A DNA stretch of 64,000 bases from NCBI GenBank assembly GCA_036275365.1, contig DASUDX010000083.1, forward strand, positions 37,419 through 101,418, written 5' to 3'. This DNA is from DASUDX01 sp036275365 (GTDB taxonomy: Bacteria; Pseudomonadota; Gammaproteobacteria; Nevskiales; Nevskiaceae). The translations under genes were made by a program, and so were the position numbers. Under the pieces are notes generated by a model. The model had not been told where the DNA came from. It did not search any database and was given only the letters and a program-made list of their open reading frames with translations. Numbering within the stretch: the stretch's first letter is position 1; every line of letters begins with the position of its first letter. Of the stretch, positions 30,803 through 36,929 are shown piece by piece.

Positions 30803-31440
30803 GCGGCCACCGCCGGCAGCTGCCAGTGGCGCGCCACCCAGGGCCGCAGCCGCGCATCGTGGGTGACGATCAGCAGCGCCGCGCCCTGGGCGCTGGCCTG
30901 CTCCAGCAGCAGCCGCGCCACCGCCTCGGCGGCGGCGTCATCCAGGGCCGCGGTCGGTTCGTCGGCGAGGATCAGGCCCGGCGCATGGACCAGGGCACGG
31001 GCGATCGCCACCCGCTGGGCCTGGCCGAGGCTGAGCTGATGCGGGCGCCGGCCGGCCAGCGCCTCGATGCCCAGCACCGCCAGCAGCTGGTGGATCCGCG
31101 CGGGATCGGCGGGCCGCCCGGCCAGCCGGCGCGCCAGGGCCAGATTGCCGGCCACATCGAGTGCCGGGATCAGGTGCAGCCGCTGGAACACCAGGCCCAC
31201 CCGGGCACCGCGCAGGCGATCGCGCGCAGCCTCGGCGAGGGCCGAGAGCGGCTGCCCGTCCAGCCAGACCTCGCCGCGGGTCGGCGCCAGCAGCCCGGCG
31301 GCCAGCTGCAGCAGGGTGGACTTGCCCGAACCGGACGGACCCAGCAGCAGGGCGGTCTCGCCCCGCGCCAGCGCGGCATCGGCAAAGCGCAGCCGCGGAC
31401 CGCCGGGATGCTGCTGCTCCAGACCTTCAAACCTCAGCAC
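30799..31440 (-). CDS. ABC transporter ATP-binding protein (LolD/MacB-like)
   Basis: This 213-residue ATPase has Walker A GPSGSGKST, signature LSLGQAQRVAIARAL, Walker B LILADEPTAAL and the switch His in VTHDARL. The signature is LSLGQ rather than the common LSGGQ. The GTG start at 31440 matches the conserved N-terminus MLRFEGL. It is the first gene of the minus-strand operon with the FtsX-type permease and the DUF3299 lipoprotein, powering that complex. It is separated from minE by 52 bases. Confidence 0.92.
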   Translation of the reverse strand: MLRFEGLEQQHPGGPRLRFADAALARGETALLLGPSGSGKSTLLQLAAGLLAPTRGEVWLDGQPLSALAEAARDRLRGARVGLVFQRLHLIPALDVAGNLALARRLAGRPADPARIHQLLAVLGIEALAGRRPHQLSLGQAQRVAIARALVHAPGLILADEPTAALDDAAAEAVARLLLEQASAQGAALLIVTHDARLRPWVARHWQLPAVAA

Positions 31441-31492
31441 GGCGACCTTCTCGGAAAGGGGTCGCGAAGGGACCGTCGCCAGGCGCCGGGGT

Positions 31493-31759
31493 TCAGTCGC
31501 GGCGTTCCGGCAGGGTCACGCTCATCGCCAGCACATCCTCGCCTTCCTCGCGCTGCAGCTTGACATCCACCGCCTCGTCGCTGACCTGGACATACTTGCG
31601 CACCACCGCCAGCAGCTCCTCGCGCAGGCGCGGCAGCCACTCCGGTCCGTTGGCGCGGCCGGCGCGCTGGTGGCTGACCACCAGCAGCAGCCGCTCCTTG
31701 GCCTGGGCGGCGCTGGCCTTCTGCTCGCCACGGAAGAACTTCATCCAGTCCATCGCCAT
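31493..31759 (-). CDS. minE: Cell division topological specificity factor MinE
   Basis: This 88-residue protein stimulates MinD ATPase and drives pole-to-pole oscillation so that the division ring forms at mid-cell. The N-terminal membrane/MinD-binding segment is MDWMKFFRG, followed by AKERLLLVVSHQRA (anti-MinCD helix) and the C-terminal dimerisation domain (LREELLAVVRKYVQV). It follows minD by three bases in the order minC-minD-minE on the minus strand. The length agrees with the family. Confidence 0.95.
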   Translation of the reverse strand: MAMDWMKFFRGEQKASAAQAKERLLLVVSHQRAGRANGPEWLPRLREELLAVVRKYVQVSDEAVDVKLQREEGEDVLAMSVTLPERRD

Positions 31760-31762
31760 GGC

Positions 31763-32575
31763 CTAGCCTCCGAACAGCTTGCTGAGCAGGCCTTCCTTCT
31801 TGGCGGTGAGGAAGCGCTGCGGCCGCTCCTCGCCGAGGAAGCGCGCCACCACATCGTCGTAGGCCTGGCCGGCATCGCTGGTCTTGTCCAGGATCACCGG
31901 GGTGCCGGCGTTGGAGGAGGTGAGCACGCCGGCCGATTCCGGGATCACCCCGAGCAGGGGGATGGCGAGGATCTCCTTCACATCATCCACCGAGAGCATC
32001 TCGCCCTTGGCGACCCGCGCCGGGTTGTAGCGGGTCAGCACCAGATGCTCCTTCACCCGTCCCTCGCCGGCCTCGACCTTGCGGGTCTTGCTGGCCAGCA
32101 GGCCGAGCACGCGGTCGGAGTCACGCACGCTGGAGACTTCCGGGTTGGTCACCACCAGCGCCTCGTCGGCGAAGTACATGGCGAGATGGGCGCCGCGCTC
32201 GATGCCGGCCGGGGAGTCGCAGACGATGTAATCGAACCCCTCGGCGGCGAGGTCCTTGAGCACCTTCTCCACGCCGTCCTGGGTCAGGGCGTCCTTGTCG
32301 CGGGTCTGGCTGGCCGCCAGCACATGCAGGTTCTCGTGGTTCTTGTCGCGGATCAGGGCCTGGCGCAGATTGGCCTCGCCGTGGATCACATTGACGAAGT
32401 CGAACACCACGCGGCGCTCGCAGCCCATGATCAGATCGAGGTTGCGCAGGCCGACATCGAAGTCGATCACCACCGTCTTCTTGCCGCGCATCGCCAGCCC
32501 CGTGGCGAAGGAGGCGCTGGTCGTGGTCTTGCCCACGCCGCCCTTGCCGGAAGTCACCACCACGATCTTTGTCAC
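31763..32575 (-). CDS. minD: Septum site-determining ATPase MinD
   Basis: This 270-residue ParA-type ATPase places the division inhibitor MinC at the membrane. The deviant Walker A is SGKGGVGKTTTSASFATGLA, then DFDVGLRNLDLIMGCERRVV and CDSPAGIERGA. The C-terminal amphipathic membrane-targeting helix appears as GLLSKLFGG. It starts with GTG at 32575, preceded by GGGGGTAACG. It is second of three genes in the min operon, 34 bases after minC. Confidence 0.97.
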   Translation of the reverse strand: MTKIVVVTSGKGGVGKTTTSASFATGLAMRGKKTVVIDFDVGLRNLDLIMGCERRVVFDFVNVIHGEANLRQALIRDKNHENLHVLAASQTRDKDALTQDGVEKVLKDLAAEGFDYIVCDSPAGIERGAHLAMYFADEALVVTNPEVSSVRDSDRVLGLLASKTRKVEAGEGRVKEHLVLTRYNPARVAKGEMLSVDDVKEILAIPLLGVIPESAGVLTSSNAGTPVILDKTSDAGQAYDDVVARFLGEERPQRFLTAKKEGLLSKLFGG

Positions 32576-32609
32576 CGTTACCCCCTGTCCTGAATGGTTG
32601 CGGACTGGC

Positions 32610-33323
32610 TCACCAGTCCAGCTTGTCGATCATCAGCTTGCCGTGGGCGATCAGCGCCTGCGCCGGCTTGCCGCGCAGCTCCCCCTGGATCTGCTCGGCC
32701 ACCGCATACACCCCGGCCACCGCCAGCAGCTCGGCTTCCATGCGCTTGCAGAAGACCCGGGCGCTCTCATCGCCGCGCGCCCCGGCGATGGCACGGCCGG
32801 CCAGCCGCGCATAGACATGCACGCAGCCATCGGCGATCACCTCGGCGCCGGCGCTCACCGCCGCCAGCAGGATCAGATCCGAGCCCTCGGCGTAGATCTG
32901 CTGTCCGCTGCGCACCGGCTCGGTGACGATGCGGGTGCGCCGTGCCGGAGCCGGCGCGGGCGCCGGGGTCGGTGCAGCGGGCGCGGCCGGCGCCGGGGCT
33001 GGCCCCGGCTTCGCCGCCGCCTCGGACAGCACATCGGCCGGAATCAGCGGCAGCCCGGCCTGGGCGGCGGGGCCGTCGAGTGCGCCTTCGATGGCCGCCA
33101 GCGGGCGGATGCCGTGGCCCCGCAGGGCGCGCAGCAGGGGGCCGAGATCCAGGGCCTGCTCGGCCTCGATCAGCACCGGCAGGCCCTGGGCGGCCGGGCC
33201 CAGCTGGCGGGCCAGATTGGCGACCTGGGCCTCGATCAGACCGGCATCGTCCTCGAGGACGCGGATCCGGGTGATCGACAGCAGGCGGCCCTTGATCTCC
33301 AGGGCAGGCTTGGCTTTGGCCAT
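32610..33323 (-). CDS. minC: Septum site-determining protein MinC
   Basis: This 237-residue inhibitor of FtsZ polymerisation has an N-terminal domain (residues 1-105; ALEIKGRLLSITRIRVLEDD), then a long Ala/Pro/Gly linker ([19 protein letters not shown]). The C-terminal beta-helix domain contains PVRSGQQIYAEGSDLILLAAVSAGAEVIADGCVHVYARLAGRAIAG, the conserved RSGQ region that binds MinD. The promoter side contains a TACACT element inside an inverted repeat, and there is no clear Shine-Dalgarno sequence. Confidence 0.95.
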   Translation of the reverse strand: MAKAKPALEIKGRLLSITRIRVLEDDAGLIEAQVANLARQLGPAAQGLPVLIEAEQALDLGPLLRALRGHGIRPLAAIEGALDGPAAQAGLPLIPADVLSEAAAKPGPAPAPAAPAAPTPAPAPAPARRTRIVTEPVRSGQQIYAEGSDLILLAAVSAGAEVIADGCVHVYARLAGRAIAGARGDESARVFCKRMEAELLAVAGVYAVAEQIQGELRGKPAQALIAHGKLMIDKLDW

Positions 33324-33332
33324 GAGGGGTGG

Positions 33333-33358
33333 GCTGGGTTTTGCCCAGTGTACCCAGC
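33333..33358 (-). promoter_or_regulatory. minC promoter element within an inverted repeat
   Basis: On the minus strand TACACT (33352-33347) ends 23 bases before the minC ATG. It is enclosed by 7-base arms GCTGGGT (33333-33339) and ACCCAGC (33352-33358), an inverted repeat that covers the probable -10 and early transcribed region. It could be an operator or an mRNA hairpin near the start. Confidence 0.35.
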
Positions 33359-33531
33359 GCCGGGCGGTGGGGCAGGCGAACCGGGGTGCGGAGCCGCCCG
33401 GCGGCGGGGAAAAGACCCCGGGCCACGCCTCGTAGCTCAGGCCTCACGCCTCACCCCCTGCAAAGAATGGCCTAGGTTTTGCTGCGGCTTTGCGCTAGCG
33501 TTGATCCATAACCAACAAGCTCCGCCCCCGC

Positions 33532-35025
33532 ATGGCGATCGACTGGCGGCAGTACCGCTGCGACTCCTTCTACGACGAGCTGTTCGCCGCACCCGGCCAG
33601 CCCCGTGCCAGCGCCCGCATGCTGGCGGACTACCTCGATGACCTCAGCCCGGTGGAACTGGGCGAGCGTCGTCTGGCGGCGGAGCTGGCGATCAAGGTGA
33701 TGGGGATCAGCTTCACCGTCTACAGCGAGGGCCGCAATGTCGATCGCGCCTGGCCCTTCGACCTGATTCCGCGAATCATCCCGAAGCGCGAGTGGGAGCG
33801 CACCGAGGCCGGCCTCAAGCAGCGCGCCGCCGCGCTCAACCATTTCATCCAGGACATCTACAACGAGCGGCGCATCATCCGCGACAAGGTCTTTCCCGAA
33901 GCCCTGCTCGCCGATTCGGTGAACTTCCGCCCGCAGTGCGTCGGGGTCAAGCCCAAGAACGGCGTGTGGTCGCACATCTGCGGCTCGGACCTGGTGCGCG
34001 ACCGCGACGGCACGCTCTATGTGCTGGAGGACAATCTGCGGGTGCCCAGCGGGGTCTCCTACATGGTGGAGAACCGGCTGGTGATGAAGCGGGTGTTCCC
34101 GGAGCTGTTCGAGAACACCACCATCCTGCCGGTGGACGACTACCCGGCCCAGCTCTACGACACCCTGGTCGGACTCTCGCCGCGGCCGCTGGATGCGCCC
34201 AACATCGTCCTGCTCACCCCGGGCATCTACAACAGCGCCTATTTCGAGCACGCCTGGCTGGCCCAGCAGATGGGCATCGAGCTGGTCGAGGGCAGCGATC
34301 TGTTCGTGGCCGATGACGACTGCTGCTACATGCGCACCATCTACGGGCCGAAGCGGGTGGATGTGATCTACCGCCGCATCGATGACCTGTTCCTCGACCC
34401 GGAGGTGTTCAACCCGGACTCGGTGCTGGGCGTGAAGGGCCTGATGCGCAGCTGGATCCAGGGCCGGGTGGGCCTGGCCAACGCACCGGGCGCTGGCGTG
34501 GCCGATGACAAGGTGGTCTATGCCTTCGTCCCGGCGATGATCAAGTACTACCTCGGCGAGGACGCCATCCTGCCCAATGTGCCGAGCTATCTGTGCATGG
34601 ATGAGCGCCAGCGCGAGCATGTGCTGGCCAACCTCGACCAGCTGGTGGTCAAGCCGGCCAACGAGTCCGGCGGCTACGGCATGCTGATCGGCCCGCGGGC
34701 CAGCCGCGAGGAGCGCGAGGCCTTCCGTGCGCGCATCCTCGCCAACCCGCGCAACTACATGGCGCAGCCGACGCTGAGCCTGTCCACCGCCCCCACCCTG
34801 ATGGAGGACGGCACGGTGGAGCCGCGCCATCTCGATCTGCGCCCCTTCATCCTCTCCCGAGGCGACAACCGCGACCGCGCCAGCACCTATGTCACCACCG
34901 GCGGGCTGACCCGGGTGGCGATGGTGCGCGGCTCGCTGGTGGTGAATTCCTCCCAGGGCGGCGGCGCCAAGGACACCTGGGTGGTGGATCTCGATGACGG
35001 CGGTGCGTCCGCCGGAGGCGCCTGA
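33532..35025 (+). CDS. Circularly permuted ATP-grasp protein (DUF404/DUF407)
   Basis: This 497-residue protein belongs to the circularly permuted ATP-grasp type 2 family. Landmarks are DLIPRIIPKREWERTEAGLKQR, FLQDIYNERRII-like FIQDIYNERRIIRDKVFP, LYVLEDNLRVPSGVSYMVENR, the metal/ATP region LDQLVVKPANESGGYGMLIGP, and ILSRGDN. Such proteins are thought to make peptide or amide bonds but the substrate is unknown. It is paired with an alpha-E gene (stop and start overlap at 35025). In many genomes a transglutaminase-like gene and a proteasome-like peptidase gene follow; they are absent here. Confidence 0.92.
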   Translation: MAIDWRQYRCDSFYDELFAAPGQPRASARMLADYLDDLSPVELGERRLAAELAIKVMGISFTVYSEGRNVDRAWPFDLIPRIIPKREWERTEAGLKQRAAALNHFIQDIYNERRIIRDKVFPEALLADSVNFRPQCVGVKPKNGVWSHICGSDLVRDRDGTLYVLEDNLRVPSGVSYMVENRLVMKRVFPELFENTTILPVDDYPAQLYDTLVGLSPRPLDAPNIVLLTPGIYNSAYFEHAWLAQQMGIELVEGSDLFVADDDCCYMRTIYGPKRVDVIYRRIDDLFLDPEVFNPDSVLGVKGLMRSWIQGRVGLANAPGAGVADDKVVYAFVPAMIKYYLGEDAILPNVPSYLCMDERQREHVLANLDQLVVKPANESGGYGMLIGPRASREEREAFRARILANPRNYMAQPTLSLSTAPTLMEDGTVEPRHLDLRPFILSRGDNRDRASTYVTTGGLTRVAMVRGSLVVNSSQGGGAKDTWVVDLDDGGASAGGA

Positions 35026-35954
35026 TGCTCTCCCGGGTTGCCGACAACCTCTACTGGTTCGGCCGCTATCTGCAGCGCGCCGAGAACACCGCGCGGCTGG
35101 TCAATGTCCACGCCAATCTGCTGCTCGACCTGCCGCGGCCGCTGTCGCTGGGCTGGGGTCCGCTGGTGGAGATCGTCGGCGCCGATCCGCTCTACCACCA
35201 GCACTATCCGGCCTATGACGAGGCGAGCGTGGTGCGCTTCCTGATGCTGGATGCGCGCAACCCGGGCTCGATCCTGTCCTCGCTGCACACCGCGCGCGAG
35301 ATCCTGCGCACGGTGCGCGACAGCGCCCCGCGCGAGGTCTGGGAGCGGCTCAACGACCTGCACTGGTTCGTCCAGGAGCACGGCGAGCGCGCCATCACCC
35401 GCAGCAGCCGCCAGCAGTTCCTGCAGCGGGTGATCGACGGCACGATGCTGGTCTACGGCGTGCTGACCTCCAACATGAGCCGCGATGTCGGCTTCCAGTT
35501 CCTGCGCATCGGCACCAATCTCGAGCAGGCGGACATGACCACCCGCATCCTCGATGTGCGCAGCACCTCGCTGATCGAGGCCAACACCCGGGTCGATCTC
35601 GCGCCGTTCCAGAACATCCAGTGGATGAGCGTGCTGCGCAGCCTCACCGCCTATCAGATGTACCGCCGCCATGTGCGCCAGCGGGTCACCGGCTCGCATG
35701 TGCTGCGCTTCCTGCTGCAGAACCGCGAGTTTCCGCGCAGCGTCACCTTCTGCCTCGGCATGATCGGCTCCACCCTGCCCCATCTGCCGCAGCACCGCAG
35801 CGTCGAGCGCACGCTGTGGCGGGTGCGCGCCTATGTGGCCGACGCCAACATCGACAAGCTGCTCGAAGCCGGGCTGCATCAGCTGATCGACGACATCCAG
35901 ATCAGCCTCAACGAGCTGCACGAGGCGCTCAGCCAGGCCTACTTCCGGGTCTGA
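35025..35954 (+). CDS. Alpha-E domain protein
   Basis: This 309-residue, almost all-helical protein of the alpha-E family (DUF403) starts with the conserved LSRVADNLYWFGRYLQRAENTARL. It continues with the helices FLMLDARNPGSILSSLHTAREILRTVRDSAPREVWERLNDL and the C-terminal LLEAGLHQLIDDIQISLNEL. The start was chosen at ATG 35025, overlapping the stop of the ATP-grasp gene. It is always encoded with the DUF404 ATP-grasp protein and is presumed to bind the modified peptide product. It has no signal or membrane segment. Confidence 0.92.
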   Translation: MLSRVADNLYWFGRYLQRAENTARLVNVHANLLLDLPRPLSLGWGPLVEIVGADPLYHQHYPAYDEASVVRFLMLDARNPGSILSSLHTAREILRTVRDSAPREVWERLNDLHWFVQEHGERAITRSSRQQFLQRVIDGTMLVYGVLTSNMSRDVGFQFLRIGTNLEQADMTTRILDVRSTSLIEANTRVDLAPFQNIQWMSVLRSLTAYQMYRRHVRQRVTGSHVLRFLLQNREFPRSVTFCLGMIGSTLPHLPQHRSVERTLWRVRAYVADANIDKLLEAGLHQLIDDIQISLNELHEALSQAYFRV

Positions 35955-36024
35955 GCGCGAGCGCGGTCCGGCCCGCCACGGCGCGGCGCTGTCCTCTCGC
36001 TGTGTCAGCGGAGGGCGTGCTTAT

Positions 36025-36052
36025 TTGCCTATTTCACCTTCAGTGTTATAGG
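36025..36052 (+). promoter_or_regulatory. Candidate promoter for the 36060 small RNA
   Basis: A -35-like TTGCCT (36025-36030) and -10-like TATAGG (36047-36052) are separated by 16 bases in the only AT-rich patch of the 225-base gap. Initiation would fall near 36060, just before a highly structured sequence that ends in a terminator. Confidence 0.45.
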
Positions 36053-36059
36053 TTTCATC

Positions 36060-36144
36060 ACATCGCTGTCTTGAAGCGGCCACGAACTCCGGGCACAGTC
36101 CGGAGGCTTTCAACGACTTGGCTGGGAATGCTCAGCCCTTTTCT
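36060..36144 (+). ncRNA. Candidate small RNA upstream of the HNH gene
   Basis: This gap carries no ORF but has an ordered structure. An outer stem joins TTGAAGC (36071-36077) with GCTTTCAA (36106-36113, one bulged base). Inside it lies an inner stem CTCCGG/CCGGAG (36087-36092, 36100-36105) with a 7-base loop. It is followed by a terminator-like stem GGCTGG/TCAGCC (36120-36125, 36132-36137) and TTTTCT. With the promoter at 36025-36052 this reads as an sRNA gene of about 85 bases. I did not recognise it for certain; sRNA families described in Xanthomonadales (such as sX9) should be compared first. It could alternatively be a leader that attenuates the HNH gene. Confidence 0.55.
36120..36144 (+). 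terminator. Terminator-like hairpin of the candidate small RNA
   Basis: A six-base stem GGCTGG/TCAGCC (36120-36125 and 36132-36137, one G-U pair) with a six-base loop is followed by C and then TTTTCT. It is moderate in strength and sits between the candidate sRNA and the HNH start at 36180. Confidence 0.5.
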
Positions 36145-36179
36145 GACGAGGACCCTGCAACACCCCGACCGGGCAGCCC

Positions 36180-36743
36180 ATGATTCCCTCGATCCTCAAG
36201 CTCGATGCCGGCGGTCAGCCGGTGGCCTGGATCCGCTGGCAGACCGCGGCGACGCTCTACGCGCGCCGTCGGGTGTGCTGGGAGGCGGGTGCGGAGCGCT
36301 TCGAGGTGCAGGGCGGGCTGAGCAGCCTCACCGGAGAGCGCTCGCGGCTGGCGATCGGCTCGATCATCGCGGTGGCCGACCGTTCGCGGCGCTACGCGGG
36401 TGGGGCGCCGATGCTCACCAACCGCACCCTGTTCCAGCGCGACCGCAATCTCTGCCTGTACTGCGGTCTGCAGTTCAACCCCAATGAGCTGACCCGCGAC
36501 CATGTGCTGCCGGCCTCGCGCGGCGGTGAAAGCGTGTGGGAGAACTGCGTGACCGCCTGCGAGCGCTGCAACCACCGCAAGGCCGACCGCACGCCCGAGG
36601 AGGCCAACATGAAGCTGCTGGCCGTGCCCTACACGCCGAATCTGGCCGAGTACCTGATCCTCTCCAACCGCCGCATCCTCGCCGACCAGATGCAGTTCCT
36701 GCTCTCCTACGCGGGACGCAAGGCGCGGCTGCGCTACGGCTGA
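36180..36743 (+). CDS. HNH endonuclease family protein
   Basis: This 187-residue protein has a C-terminal HNH domain. NLCLYCGLQF gives the first C-x2-C, DHVLPASRGGESVWENCVTACERCNHRKADR gives the catalytic DH, the N and the second C-x2-C, and the tail follows (LSNRRILADQMQFLLSYAGR). The first 85 residues (ILKLDAGGQPVAWIRWQTAATLYARRRV) resemble the N-terminal region of the widespread stand-alone bacterial HNH proteins of unknown role. The last 84 bases of the gene plus its downstream flank are duplicated in tandem just after the stop. Confidence 0.9.
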   Translation: MIPSILKLDAGGQPVAWIRWQTAATLYARRRVCWEAGAERFEVQGGLSSLTGERSRLAIGSIIAVADRSRRYAGGAPMLTNRTLFQRDRNLCLYCGLQFNPNELTRDHVLPASRGGESVWENCVTACERCNHRKADRTPEEANMKLLAVPYTPNLAEYLILSNRRILADQMQFLLSYAGRKARLRYG

Positions 36744-36871
36744 ACGGCGGCGCCCGCCGCCGCACGGTCCTCTCCAAGCGCCGCATCCTCGCCGACCAGA
36801 TGCCGTGCCTGCTCTCCTGCGCGGGACGCAAGGCGCGGCTGCGCTACGGCTGAACGGCGGCGCCCGCCGCC
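36658..36871 (+). repeat. Tandem duplication of the HNH gene 3' end
   Basis: A segment of about 104-110 bases is repeated head to tail: copy 1 at 36658-36767 includes the end of the HNH gene and its stop, copy 2 runs 36768-36871. Only four substitutions separate the copies over 104 bases, and all four would change the amino acid (N to K, Q to P, F to C, Y to C), leaving the stop codon intact. Copy 2 has no start of its own and is a non-coding relic. Confidence 0.9.
36768..36853 (+). pseudogene. Orphan 3' fragment of the HNH gene (second tandem copy)
   Basis: This is the second copy of the last 28 codons of the HNH gene. It reads LSKRRILADQMPCLLSCAGR, ending in the same stop, with four amino-acid changes against copy 1. 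It is in frame with the true gene but beyond its stop codon, and has no start or Shine-Dalgarno sequence, so it is not expected to be expressed. Confidence 0.7.
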
Positions 36872-36891
36872 ATCGCCAGAGCCATCGCCAA

Positions 36892-36922
36892 CCCCCACCG
36901 CGGCCCGGGGCCGCGGTGGGGG
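36892..36922. terminator. GC-rich inverted repeat between HNH and M3 peptidase genes
   Basis: CCCCCACCGCGGCCC (36892-36906) and its exact reverse complement (36908-36922) form a 15-base palindrome with a one-base centre. It lies between convergent genes and ends eight bases before the M3 peptidase stop. It lacks a U tract on either strand, so it may be a weak or Rho-assisted bidirectional stop rather than a standard terminator. Confidence 0.5.
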
Positions 36923-36929
36923 CGAGGGC

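Noticed and set aside
36180..36743. HNH gene as part of a mobile intron or phage remnant
   Set aside because: No reverse transcriptase, intron structure, phage gene or transposase is near, and base composition matches the neighbours. The tail duplication alone does not show mobility.
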